A DNA stretch of 64,000 bases from JAWKWH01 sp965204295 (lineage in GTDB: Bacteria > Pseudomonadota > Alphaproteobacteria > Rhizobiales > Rhizobiaceae): assembly GCA_965204295.1 (NCBI GenBank), contig OZ241973.1, positions 1,798,001 to 1,862,000 of the forward strand. Direction: 5' to 3'. The notes under the pieces are model-generated. The model saw only the letters and a list, made by a program, of their open reading frames with translations, ran no database searches and had not been told where the DNA came from. Below, piece after piece: positions 9,220-18,402 of the stretch. Position numbers and translations under genes: made by a program. Each line of letters opens with the position of its first letter. The stretch's first letter is position 1.

Positions 9220-9921
9220 ATGGACCCGATTTCGCTCAAGATCGAAGCCGCCCGCACGGCACTGGAACGTGTCAAAAGCGGCATGCGTCTCGGGATCGGC
9301 ACCGGCTCCACGGCGGAGGAACTGGTCAGGCTGCTGGCCGAAAAATGCCGAGCCGGCTTTGACGTTATCGGCGTTCCCACTTCGGAACGTACAGCCGCGC
9401 TGTGCGAACAACTCGGAGTAAGGCTGACGACGCTCGAAGAGACGCCTGAACTGGACCTGACGATCGACGGCGCCGATGAGATCGACGGCGACCTGACGCT
9501 GATCAAGGGGGGGGGAGGGGCGCTGTTGCGCGAAAAGATCGTCGCGGCGGCCTCGGCGAAAATGACCGTGATCGCCGATCGATCCAAGCTGGTGCCAAAG
9601 CTTGGGCGATTTCCGCTTCCCATCGAGGTGAACCGGTTCGGCCGCCGCGCCACGGAAGCGGCCGTCGCCAAAACGGCTAAGCGCCTGGGTCAGGATGGAC
9701 CGCTTGATCTGAGGATGGCGGACGACACGCCTTTTGTGACCGATGGGGGTCATTTGATCATCGACGCATCTTTTGGCCGCATTCACGATACAAGAGCGCT
9801 TTCGGACGCATTGCACGCCATTCCCGGAGTTGTGGAACACGGACTGTTCATCGGATTGGCCACATCTGTGGTAATTGCCGGCGCCGAAGGTGTGGAAACA
9901 TTGTATACGATCCGCAAATGA
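9220..9921 (+). CDS. rpiA: Ribose-5-phosphate isomerase A
   Basis: About 233 aa starting at the ATG of MDPISLKIEAARTALERV; a longer in-frame extension to 9151 is not family-like. Interconverts ribose 5-phosphate and ribulose 5-phosphate in the pentose phosphate pathway (cytoplasm). Hallmarks are the phosphate-binding loop GIGTGSTAEEL, the DGADEID motif carrying the catalytic acid region, and the KGGGGALLREKI loop. The C-terminal PGVVEHGLFIG is also conserved. The DUF2059 gene follows 16 bp downstream on the same strand, so they are probably cotranscribed. Confidence 0.95.
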   Translation: MDPISLKIEAARTALERVKSGMRLGIGTGSTAEELVRLLAEKCRAGFDVIGVPTSERTAALCEQLGVRLTTLEETPELDLTIDGADEIDGDLTLIKGGGGALLREKIVAAASAKMTVIADRSKLVPKLGRFPLPIEVNRFGRRATEAAVAKTAKRLGQDGPLDLRMADDTPFVTDGGHLIIDASFGRIHDTRALSDALHAIPGVVEHGLFIGLATSVVIAGAEGVETLYTIRK

Positions 9922-9937
9922 GGGAGAATCCAGGACT

Positions 9938-10483
9938 ATGAGCATCTCAGGCAATCTGTTCCGCCTTGCCTTGATCGTCGTGGTGTTCGCGGCGACGTCG
10001 ACCGGCGGCGCACGCGCTCAGCATGAAATCGGCGATGCGCATCTGAAATCGGCGCGCGGCGCAATCGCCGCCATCCGCGCGACAGATGAATTTGACCGCA
10101 TCATTTCGGCGGCGGCGGCCGAACTGAAGGTTCAGCTTTATCAAAAAAATCCCGATCTGCAGCCGCTGATCAGCATTATCGTCGACGAGACCGCATTGGG
10201 ACTGGCAAGCCGCAGATCTGATCTGGAACGTGAAGCGGCGTTGGCCTATGCAAAGGTCTTCAGCGAAACGGAACTGAATGAGATTCAGACATTCTATACG
10301 TCGTCGGTCGGTAAAAAACTGCTCTCCGACGGTCCCATAGTCACCCGCGAGTTGTTCAAGGCCGCGGATATATGGCGCGCCGGCATCGCCCGCGATCTGG
10401 CGCAGCAGGTGGGAAAGCGCATAAGCGAGGAAGTCGCGAAGACGAACAAGGAAGAGGAAGGCGGCGAGACCCGGAGCGAGTAG
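9938..10483 (+). CDS. DUF2059 domain periplasmic protein
   Basis: 181 aa. The N-terminus MSISGNLFRLALIVVVFAA with the cleavage-like site GGARA-Q is a signal peptide. The rest is helical and matches DUF2059, including LKVQLYQKNPDL in the first half and FSETELNEIQTFYTSSVGKKL, a typical segment of the family, near residue 110. DUF2059 proteins are secreted and of unknown function. The start at 9938 is preceded by AGGGAGAATCCAGG and lies 16 bp after rpiA; in many alphaproteobacteria a DUF2059 gene sits between rpiA and gor, as here. Confidence 0.85.
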   Translation: MSISGNLFRLALIVVVFAATSTGGARAQHEIGDAHLKSARGAIAAIRATDEFDRIISAAAAELKVQLYQKNPDLQPLISIIVDETALGLASRRSDLEREAALAYAKVFSETELNEIQTFYTSSVGKKLLSDGPIVTRELFKAADIWRAGIARDLAQQVGKRISEEVAKTNKEEEGGETRSE

Positions 10484-10527
10484 CCGGTTCGCACCCGCGC
10501 TTCTTCGGATCAATGTGACTTTCCAGA

Positions 10528-10544
10528 CCCGGCGTGACGCCGGG
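10528..10544 (+). terminator. GC-rich hairpin between the DUF2059 gene and gor
   Basis: Perfect 7-bp stem CCCGGCG / CGCCGGG with a TGA loop, 44 bp after the DUF2059 stop and 31 bp before the gor start. No T-run follows, so it is not a canonical intrinsic terminator; it may only attenuate or protect the transcript end. Confidence 0.35.
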
Positions 10545-10575
10545 CTTACAATTCAAACTTCATGAGGCTGTTTGG

Positions 10576-11988
10576 ATGGCGCGGTGCGACTACGACCTTT
10601 TTGTCATCGGCGGCGGGTCGGGCGGCGTTCGCGCGGCGCGGCTCGCGGGCAATCTCGGAAAACGTGTGGCCGTGGCGGAGGAATACCGTTACGGCGGCAC
10701 CTGCGTCATCAGAGGCTGCGTTCCCAAAAAGCTCTTTGTCTATGCTTCTCAGTTTTCCGAGCATTTTGAAGATTCCGTCGGCTACGGCTGGAGCGTCGGC
10801 GAAACCAGGTTTGACTGGCCTACGCTTGTTGCCAACAAGGACAAGGAGACCGCCAGGCTTGAGGCGGCTTATCGATCCGGCCTTGATGGCGCCGGCGCGC
10901 GGATAATTGATGCGCGCGCGAAACTCGTCGACAGGCGCACGATCAGGCTTTCATCCGGTGAAACGGTGACGGCCGATCAGATACTGATTGCCGTTGGCGG
11001 CCGGCCCAATCCGCACGATGCATTGCCCGGTCATGAACACTGCATCACCTCAAACGAGGCTTTTGACCTTGAAACGCTGCCGAAGGCCGTTCTCATCGGC
11101 GGCGGCGGATACATAGCAGTCGAATTCGCCAATATATTTCACGGCCTCGGTGTCGAGACGACACTGCTCTATCGCGGCTCGGACATCCTGCGGAATTTCG
11201 ACATCGATATGCGGCGGGGGGTGCATCAGGCCATGGAAGCCAAGGGCATACGCGTGATCTGTCATGAAGTCCTTTCCCGCGTCGACAAGAGGCTGGACGG
11301 CAGGCTCGATGCACATATGAACGGCGGCGAGGTCACAACCGTCGATCAGGTCATGTTTGCGGTCGGCCGCATTCCGAATACTCAGAATATGGGTCTCGAC
11401 TCGGCCGGCGTCGAACTGGATCGCGCAGGCGCCATTGTCGTCGATGACTATTCGCGGACCAGCATCGACAACATCTGGGCGGTTGGCGATGTGACCAACC
11501 GCGTACAGCTGACACCGGTCGCGATCCATGAAGCGATGTGTTTCGTCGAGACCGCGTTCAAGAACAATCCCACCAGGCCCGATCACGACACCATCGCGAC
11601 AGCCGTCTTCTCGCAACCCGAAATCGGCACGGTCGGACTGTCCGAGGACGTTGCGGCGAAGCAATATGATGAGATCGAAATCTACCGCGCTTCATTCCGA
11701 CCGATGCGGCACACTCTTTCGGGGCGACAGGAAAAGATGGTCATGAAACTGGTCGTCGACGCCAAAAGCCGCGTTGTGCTCGGCGCTCATGTTCTCGGGC
11801 CCGATGCCGGCGAGTTGGCGCAGGCGCTTGGCGTGGCGGTCAAGGCGCGGCTGACGAAGGACGATTTTGATCGGACGATGGCGCTGCACCCAACCGCCGC
11901 GGAAGAACTGGTGACGATGTACCGGCCGACCTATCGCGTCGTTGGCGGAGAAAAAGTCAAAAGCCAGACCGCCCGCCAACCAGATTAA
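10576..11988 (+). CDS. gor: Glutathione-disulfide reductase
   Basis: About 470 aa from the ATG of MARCDYDLFVIGGGSGG; an in-frame start at 10534 would add 14 residues not typical of the family. FAD- and NADPH-dependent enzyme reducing oxidised glutathione in the cytoplasm. Seen in order: FAD dinucleotide fold GGGSGG at residues 10-15, redox-active pair in GGTCVIRGCVPKKL, the NADPH fold IGGGGYIAVEFA, the second FAD site IWAVGDVTNRVQLTPVA, and the C-terminal dimer-interface motif HPTAAEELVT with the catalytic histidine. All key residues are present. Confidence 0.93.
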   Translation: MARCDYDLFVIGGGSGGVRAARLAGNLGKRVAVAEEYRYGGTCVIRGCVPKKLFVYASQFSEHFEDSVGYGWSVGETRFDWPTLVANKDKETARLEAAYRSGLDGAGARIIDARAKLVDRRTIRLSSGETVTADQILIAVGGRPNPHDALPGHEHCITSNEAFDLETLPKAVLIGGGGYIAVEFANIFHGLGVETTLLYRGSDILRNFDIDMRRGVHQAMEAKGIRVICHEVLSRVDKRLDGRLDAHMNGGEVTTVDQVMFAVGRIPNTQNMGLDSAGVELDRAGAIVVDDYSRTSIDNIWAVGDVTNRVQLTPVAIHEAMCFVETAFKNNPTRPDHDTIATAVFSQPEIGTVGLSEDVAAKQYDEIEIYRASFRPMRHTLSGRQEKMVMKLVVDAKSRVVLGAHVLGPDAGELAQALGVAVKARLTKDDFDRTMALHPTAAEELVTMYRPTYRVVGGEKVKSQTARQPD

Positions 11989-12455
11989 ACCCGGGTCTTG
12001 CCTGGTAGAGGGATTTTTCACGGAGGTATCGTGGCGAAGCAAGGAACGATGTGAAATTTCTGTGAGCGGAGATACGCGACGTTTTATCGCGACGGCTTCG
12101 GTGAAGTCCGGCAATTTGGTTTACGAGGTGATGGAGAATCTGGAATCTGTGTGTAAAAACACGAAAATGAAATTTCATTTTACTAAAGGAGATAATAATA
12201 TATAAATAATTGCAAAATATACATATATTATTCTATATTTATCGCAAATTTATTTGTATGATTTATGGAATTTTATTATTAATTATTCAAATATTATATC
12301 AATTAAGATTATATTTTTTAATATTGATATATTTGGTTTGATAAAAAATTAATAAATACGACCGAACTGATGGTGGGTACTTTAGGATATTTCTAAGAAG
12401 TTCGTGTTTTTGGTTTATGTGGTTGATTGTGGCTGACCGGATACGGAGGCTTTTG
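11989..12455. other. Gene-free stretch with an extremely AT-rich island
   Basis: The first part (to about 12180) has only short unconvincing ORFs. From 12181 to 12360 I counted 24 G or C in 180 bases (about 13 percent), against a GC-rich background on both sides. The island contains runs such as TATAAATAATTGC and TTTTTTAATATTGATATATTT and ends just before the left part of an IS5-family remnant. It has no ORF. It may be foreign DNA carried with the insertion, or a strongly bent/unwound region; I see no iterons or clear binding-site array. Confidence 0.7.
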
Positions 12456-13596
12456 GTGTCTCATTCACCCGGACTATTTGACCTTGATGAACGGTATGCG
12501 GCGCGTTCAAGGACCGGCGATGCGCTTGAGCGGCTAGCTTCGGTTGTGGATTTTGAGATGTTCCGCGCCGGTCCTGATGCGTCATTGCTGCGGTCTGATC
12601 GTTCGAAGGGCGGTCGCCCTCCGATGGATGCGGTGATGATGTTCAAGGTGCTTGTCTTGCAAAGCCTGTACGGGCCGGCGGACGAGCGGACCGGGTTTCG
12701 GATCGGGGACCGGCCGAGTTTCATGCGCTTTCCCGGTCTCGACCTGCACGGGCGGGTTGCTGACGCGCGGACGATCCGGCTGTTGCGCAAACACCTGACC
12801 GGGGCGAAGGCGGTAGATGCGCTGTTCGCCCGGTTTGACGCGCATCTCAAGGAACGGGGCTATCCGGCCATAGGCGACCGGACGATCGACGCCGCCATTA
12901 TCGAGGCTCCGCGCCGGCGCACCACGGACGCCGGGAAGGATGCCCTGAAGGCATGCCGCCTTCCCGATGCATGGTCGGCCAACCCGGCCGGATTGCGCCG
13001 GAAGAACGGCGACGAGCGTTGGACACTGAAGTGCGAGCGTGGAAAGAAGCGCCCGAATGGCTCGGCCATGATCATGATGGAGACCGCCATCCCCGTCTAT
13101 GGCTACAACAGCCATAGAGGCGCTGATCGCCGGTACCATCCGCACCTGGACAGCGACCGACGCCGCCCGGTATGACGGTCGCGAACCGGGCGGTCTGTCT
13201 GCCGGACAAGACCGACACCGCTTCATCGGTCTGGGCGGACACGGCGTATCGATCAAAGAAGAACGGGAAGAAGACCGCCAAGGGCAGGGCCGGTCTCGAA
13301 GGTTCATTTCCGCACACCGCCCGGCAAGCCGATGCCCGAACCAAAGCAGCGCGGCGAAGAGCGTGGTGGCGCCGTTTCTCTTGTAATCGTGGGTCATCAT
13401 CGTCGCGCCCCGTCCCTTCTTCAGCGGCAGGCCGGGCTGGGTCCGGGAGCATGTCTTCGCAGACCGAAAACATCGCATGGGCCTTTTCATCGCAACGATC
13501 GGGATGGCAAGAGCCAGAACTGAAATCGGAATGGCGAATATCGCCCACACCCTACGAAGATATGTGTTTCGGGAGATGAAAATCGCCGTCGGGTAG
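12456..13596 (+). pseudogene. IS5-family (IS5 group) transposase, frameshifted
   Basis: Begins with a GTG (SHSPGLFDLDERYAARSRTG) and continues in frame through VVDFEMFRAGPDASLLRSDR, SKGGRPPMDAVMMFKVLVLQ and RTIDAAIIEAPRRRT to about 13110. It then shifts frame: KTDTASSVWADTAYRSKKN is read from about 13206 and a final frame gives GMARARTEIGMANIAHTLRRY, ending at TAG 13594-13596. The DDE region is therefore spread over at least three frames and the gene is dead. The N-terminal half is nearly identical at DNA level to a copy in opposite orientation at 34890-35496. Confidence 0.85.
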
Positions 13597-13736
13597 CGTG
13601 GCCCGAAAGAGGAGGGAGGTCCCGTCGGAACGTAAACCGCCCTCATTCATGCGCCGATGCCACGATAATAGAATAAGCCACCGTCACCCATCGTAAATAG
13701 AAATGTCCACATGCCTCTGGTTCTGTCAGTTCACCT

Positions 13737-14438
13737 GATTTTCTGTCCCATTTCGATGGGGTCGACGATCACCGCCGGGCTGCAAAGGTTGTCTATTCGC
13801 TGGAAGAGTTTTTCCTTCTGGTGCCGTGCGCGGTGATCTCAGGCGCACGGGGCTGGGTTTCAATCGCCCTTTATGGCCGAAAGAGGCTTGATCTTCTGCG
13901 GCGGTTTCTGACCTTTGACAATGGCACGCCGAGCCACGATCGGTTGGGGATCGTGTTTTCCAGATTTGATATGGACCAGTTTCAACAGTGCTTCATGAAC
14001 TGGGTCGCGGGCTTGCATGAGGCGTTTGAAGGCGTCATCGCCATTGATGGCAAAACTCTGCGCCGCTCGTTCGACATCGCATCCAACAAAGCAGCCATTC
14101 ACATAATTTCGGCCTGGGCCTGCGTACAGAAGCCGGTGCTTGGACAGCACAAGGTCTATGACACGTCGAACGAGATCACAGCGGTCCCCAGATTGCCGGC
14201 GCTTGTGACGATCAAGGGCGCGGTCGTGACCATCGACGTGATGGGATGCCAGAGCGAGATTTGTCAACAGATTATTGATCAGGAAGGCGATTACGTGATC
14301 GGCCTGAAAGGCGACCAGGGAGGTTTGCGTGAGGATGTCGAACTCTTTTTCGACAAGTGTTTCGAGCGCGATATTGGGGGTGATTTTGTCAAACAAGGCC
14401 AGACTGTTGACGGTGATCAGGGCCGAGTACGCGCTTGA
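13737..14438 (+). pseudogene. ISAs1-family transposase, C-terminally truncated
   Basis: The open frame carries VDDHRRAAKVVYSLEEFFLL, then VPCAVISGARGWVSIALYGR, RRFLTFDNGTPSHDRLGIVF, VIAIDGKTLRRSFD with the first catalytic aspartate, ISAWACVQKPVLGQHKV, VVTIDVMGCQSEI with the second aspartate, and DYVIGLKGDQGGLREDV. This is the standard order of ISAs1 (H-repeat-associated) transposases, usually about 370 aa. It stops at about 14438 after a TVDGDQGRV segment, so roughly the last 150 residues, including the catalytic glutamate region, are missing. No start codon with a ribosome-binding site is evident. Confidence 0.8.
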
Positions 14439-14539
14439 AGCCGATGCGGTTGGACGCTTTCGATGTGTCTGCTAAATAATGGATTCCGCCCTGAACTCGT
14501 GCGCTTGATAAGTGAATCCAGCCTGCATAGCCTGACAGC

Positions 14540-15061
14540 ATGCAGATCGGATTGTCAAAGACTCAAATCGAAAAGTTCGTGCTCAAGTATGATGAAGGGA
14601 TGAAGGTCGAAGATGCGGAGAAAGAATCTGTATTGATGAAGCGAATGCCCGAGGCCGCTGAGCGAGGTAATATGACACGGGACTGTCTGATCGCGGTGGC
14701 GAAGTGGAAATGGCGGGGTGGGCGCACACGGCAACTCTGCGGCCGGAACACCGAGGCGGAGGTCGAGGAGATCACCGCTGTTTCCTTTACCGCCGAGTCC
14801 GAGCGCCTGCGTATCGGCGCGCTCCTTGCGCTCTGCGGGGTGCATTGGCCGATGGTGAGCGTAATCCTGCATTTCGCATTTCTGGACCGGTATCCGGTCC
14901 TCGACGTCAGGGCGATGAATACGGTCGGCGGCTCGACGCCCTATACGTTCGAGAAATGGATGAAATAGGTCGAATTGTGCCGGAAGGCTTCCAAGACTCA
15001 TGATGTTAGCATGCGCACCCTCGACAAGGCGCTCTGGACCTTCGACAAGGGTTCGTCATGA
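14540..15061 (+). pseudogene. Unrecognised conserved-looking gene split by an in-frame TAG
   Basis: The first part encodes 142 aa (MQIGLSKTQIEKFVLKYDEG at the start, then WKWRGGRTRQLC, RLRIGALLALCGVHWPMVSV and ILHFAFLDRYPVLDVRAMNTVG). After the TAG at 14966-14968 the same frame continues as VELCRKASKTHDVSMRTLDK, ALWTFDKGSS, to a TGA at 15059-15061; both halves look like one protein of about 174 aa. The segment SVILHFAF..YPVLDVRAM resembles the HhH-GPD glycosylase fold region where an aspartate is conserved, but this is a weak similarity and no function is claimed. The gene is preceded by the ISAs1 remnant. The amber codon may be a nonsense mutation. Confidence 0.5.
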
Positions 15062-15340
15062 CGTGGGCTCCGGAACGGATGCTCTGACAGACTTCGCGGC
15101 CGTCGCGCGGCTTTCGGGGTAACGCCGGCGGCGGACAATATTCGCGTGAAGAGGCTGTGCGCCTCACGCGCCTGCCGGTGCAGACCATAAGGCGGTCGAC
15201 GTCTTCACCCTCGGCGGCGATGTGCCGACGGTCGGACCCAAGAGCCAAGTGCGGTACGCAAGCCAGCATCACAACTCCGGCAGCGCGGAGCACGCTTGCC
15301 GCATCGCCGACCGCGAGCGGTCATTCCGATGGCGGTATCC

Positions 15341-16327
15341 TCATCCGGCGCGCAGCCGTTCGATCAGCTCGTCAGCCACTTCCACGCCTTCCGTCTTCGA
15401 GCGGCCGTAGCGTTCGCCCTTGGACAAACCGGGAATGTAAACGCCGTATTGCCGGGACAGCCGCTTCAATTGGCTTGCCAGTCGAACCTCAAACCGAGGG
15501 TCGACCGGGTGGGGATCGATCACGATAACATACATTCCGGTTGCCGGACTTTTGTCGCCGTGAAGAAACGACGGCGCATCCAGGCCCCAATTTGCCCCGG
15601 TCAGGCCCACCGAAAGAATCTCGATCATCAAGGCAATATTCGAACCGCGGCTGCCGCCGAATGCGAGCATGGCGCCTTTCATGGCCGCATGTGGGTCGGT
15701 GGTCGGATTGCCGTCGGCGTCGACCGCCCAGTCATCGGGGATGGCGTTGCCCTCACGCGCGGCCGCACGGATTTCGGCAAATGACGTCGCACTCGACGAC
15801 TGGTCAATCAGCAAAGGGAAACCGCCGGACTGCGGTGCGGAAAAAGCCATCGGATTTGTACAGAAAACCGGTTTCTTTGATCCGGAACCGGCGAGCAATG
15901 GCGGGCCATTCGCGCCCGCGAAAGCGATCAGCCTCCTTCGCGACAGGCGCCAGGCAAACAAGCCGAGTGCACCGCAGGTAAAAGAGTTGTTCTGGAGAAA
16001 CATCGCCATCCCGAATTTCTCCGCGGCATCGCATATGTCGTCGAACGCCATGTCGAATCCAAGTTGCGCAACACCGCCGCCAGCATCCGACAGGATCATC
16101 GTCGGCGCGGGGCGGGCGACCTCCGGAACCGCTTTCCCGTCAATGCGTCCCTCGCGCATTGCCGACAAATAGTCGAACAGATGAACGACGCCGTGATTTG
16201 CCTGGCCCATGCATTCGGTCATCACGATGTTTCTCGCCAGTGAAACCGCGGGCGCCGTATATCCGCCAGCGGCCACGATCGCGTCAAAACACAGCCGCTC
16301 GAGTGCATCCGTTTTCAAAACAGCCAT
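15341..16327 (-). CDS. Ldh2/Mdh-family NAD(P)-dependent dehydrogenase (malate/lactate dehydrogenase-like)
   Basis: 328 aa. The profile matches the Ldh2/YlbC/DpkA family rather than classical MDH: N-terminal helices with ARNIVMTECMGQANHGVVHLFDYL (catalytic-type His in the NHGVVHL segment), SDAGGGVAQLGFDMAFDDIC, NNSFTCGALGLFAWRLSRRRLIAFAGANGPP, the substrate/cofactor loop TNPMAFSAP, and FGGSRGSNIALMIEILSVGLTGA. Family members reduce 2-oxo acids or cyclic imino acids with NAD(P)H. The adjacent flavin oxidoreductase, only 2 bp away on the same strand, suggests a joint catabolic role, perhaps of an amine or imino acid; the substrate is not identifiable from sequence. Confidence 0.8.
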   Translation of the reverse strand: MAVLKTDALERLCFDAIVAAGGYTAPAVSLARNIVMTECMGQANHGVVHLFDYLSAMREGRIDGKAVPEVARPAPTMILSDAGGGVAQLGFDMAFDDICDAAEKFGMAMFLQNNSFTCGALGLFAWRLSRRRLIAFAGANGPPLLAGSGSKKPVFCTNPMAFSAPQSGGFPLLIDQSSSATSFAEIRAAAREGNAIPDDWAVDADGNPTTDPHAAMKGAMLAFGGSRGSNIALMIEILSVGLTGANWGLDAPSFLHGDKSPATGMYVIVIDPHPVDPRFEVRLASQLKRLSRQYGVYIPGLSKGERYGRSKTEGVEVADELIERLRAG

Positions 16328-16329
16328 GG

Positions 16330-18318
16330 CTAAATTCCAAGTGCGACGCGCCGCCCGTCATGAATTGCGTAAGCCGCCTGCCTTGCCGCGAGGCAGTCGC
16401 CTATACCCTTAAATGCAATCCCGCGGTGTTCCAACTCCCTGCCGAGATCGTCATTGGCCATATTGGCCGTGGCGAACACCAGCGCATCCGCCGCGATGAG
16501 AGTTTCGCCATCATCCAGAAACGAAACAACTCGCGCGGCCGATCCGGTCCACTCCAGGATACCGCTATCGGTCATGAACCTGACGCCGTGCCCTTTGAGG
16601 TTTACGCGCAACGGAAAGTCAGCCGCCGTGCGTTGAAGTTCCTTGCCGACCATCGGATCCGGCGTAATGATCGTGACCTCATGCCCGCCCTCGGCCAGTT
16701 TCCAGGCGGTGCCGCATCCTTTCCAGTTTCCGCCTTCATCGAGAACAACGACACGCTTGCCGGGCCGGGCTTCCCGCGCCATCACCTCCTCGGCGGAAAA
16801 TACATTGCCTTTTTCAACGCCGGGCAGCGGATTGAGATGCGGAAGCGCCTTCTGGAATCCGTTTCCCGCGGGCAACGAGCCGGTCGCCAGGATCACCTCA
16901 TCGGCGCCGAATTCGGCGACATCATCGGCTTCGAGATAATTGTTCAGCCGGAAATCGACCTGCAATTTCATCAATTGCCTTTCGTACCAGTCGATCAGGT
17001 CAAGGATTTGCGCGCGGCGGGGCTGCTCGCCCGCAAGGCGGAAACTGCCGCCAAGCCGTGCTCCGGCTTCGCAAAGCGTTACCTTGTGGCCGCGTTCGGC
17101 GGCGACACGCGCGGCTTCGAGTCCGGCGACGCCGCCGCCAACGACAAGAACCGATTTCGGCCGATCGGCGGGTTCGAACCGGTCGCCGCGCCATTCCCAT
17201 TCGCGACCTGCCGACGGGTTGACGACGCAGGATATCCAGTAGTCCCGCGAGCGGCGACCCCAGCACATCTGGTTGCACGACAGGCAACCGCGTATATCGT
17301 CCGCCCGCCCGTCGGCCGCCTTGTTGGCGAGATGCGGGTCGGCAATCTGGCCGCGCACGATCGAGACCAGATCGCAGACACCTTCGCCAAGGACGGTTTC
17401 CGCGTTCTCCGGGGTGCGAATATGACTTTCCACCGTCACCAGCGCATGGCTCACCGATGTCTTGATCACGCCGGCGAGATCGGCGCCCAGTTTCTCCGGA
17501 TAGATGAATGTCGGCATCAGTTTGTGGAAATCGAGGTAGCTGCCGGTGCCACAGGTGACATAGTCGATCATCTGATCGCGGTCATGCAGCGCAACGATTT
17601 CCGCGGTGGATTCCCTGGAAAGCGTCACGTCGAAACCCGGTTCGTCGTTGACCGACAGGCCGATTATGAACCGGTCTCCGCACAATTTGCGGATACGGCC
17701 GATGATTTCCTTGGAGATTCGCGTCCGGTTTTCCAGACTGCCGCCCCATTTGTCCGTTCGTTTGTTCGACCATGGCTTCCAGAATTGATCGACGAGACCG
17801 TGATAGGCCGCCCAGACCTCCACACCGTCAAAACCGGCGTCCCGGCAGCGGCGCGCGGCTTGGACAAATCCGTCAATCGTTTCCTCGATTTCCGCCTCGC
17901 TCATCGCGTGACTGCCGTCGGAATCGTGGTAACTCGGCAATCCCGAAGGGGACCAGCCGGGGTGGTAGGACAGATCGGCATCCGAGTGCTGCCCAACATG
18001 ATAAAGCTGCTGGATGGCGACAGCGCCGTTGCTCCTGATCGCCTCGGTCACTTTGCGGAAATGGGGAACCACGCCATCGTCGCAATGCCGGAAATTGCCG
18101 CGTGTCAGCACGGCGGCGGCATGAACCGGGATCGGTTCGACAACAATCATCGCCGCGCCGCCGATCGCACGCTCGGCGTAATAGGCTATGTGACGTTCCG
18201 TCGGCAGTCCTTCGACCGACATGTTGGCGGTATGGGCGCCAAACACGATGCGATTACGCAGGATGCAGCCTCTCAACCGGGCCGGGGCGAAGAGTTTTGG
18301 ATATTGCCTGCCGTCCAT
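16330..18318 (-). CDS. NADH:flavin oxidoreductase / trimethylamine dehydrogenase-like FMN-4Fe-4S-FAD protein
   Basis: About 662 aa from the ATG of MDGRQYPKLFAPARLRGCIL; the longer in-frame extension to 18366 lacks family character. The N-terminal old-yellow-enzyme-like TIM barrel (to about residue 320) has FGAHTANMSVEGLPTE, AIQQLYHVGQ, DGVEVWAAYHGLVDQF and SNKRTDKWGGSLENR. It is followed by a 4Fe-4S cluster motif CLSCNQMC with a further Cys 12 residues on (CVVNP), and a C-terminal nucleotide-binding part with VLVVGGGVAGLEAARVAAERG. This is the layout of dimethylamine/trimethylamine dehydrogenases, 2,4-dienoyl-CoA reductase and N-methylproline or dimethylglycine demethylases. Start of a probable operon with the dehydrogenase 2 bp downstream. 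Exact substrate unknown. Confidence 0.85.
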   Translation of the reverse strand: MDGRQYPKLFAPARLRGCILRNRIVFGAHTANMSVEGLPTERHIAYYAERAIGGAAMIVVEPIPVHAAAVLTRGNFRHCDDGVVPHFRKVTEAIRSNGAVAIQQLYHVGQHSDADLSYHPGWSPSGLPSYHDSDGSHAMSEAEIEETIDGFVQAARRCRDAGFDGVEVWAAYHGLVDQFWKPWSNKRTDKWGGSLENRTRISKEIIGRIRKLCGDRFIIGLSVNDEPGFDVTLSRESTAEIVALHDRDQMIDYVTCGTGSYLDFHKLMPTFIYPEKLGADLAGVIKTSVSHALVTVESHIRTPENAETVLGEGVCDLVSIVRGQIADPHLANKAADGRADDIRGCLSCNQMCWGRRSRDYWISCVVNPSAGREWEWRGDRFEPADRPKSVLVVGGGVAGLEAARVAAERGHKVTLCEAGARLGGSFRLAGEQPRRAQILDLIDWYERQLMKLQVDFRLNNYLEADDVAEFGADEVILATGSLPAGNGFQKALPHLNPLPGVEKGNVFSAEEVMAREARPGKRVVVLDEGGNWKGCGTAWKLAEGGHEVTIITPDPMVGKELQRTAADFPLRVNLKGHGVRFMTDSGILEWTGSAARVVSFLDDGETLIAADALVFATANMANDDLGRELEHRGIAFKGIGDCLAARQAAYAIHDGRRVALGI

Positions 18319-18402
18319 ACTTCGATTTCTCCTCGCCACGGCGCACGCGGCCGGCCAGGTCCACAATGCGATTTCAGACCGAATCGCATCGGACAGTATA
18401 CG

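Noticed and set aside
11942..12205. 87-aa ORF overlapping the end of gor
   Set aside because: No family resemblance, lies over the gor C-terminus, no ribosome-binding site, and ends at the AT-rich island.
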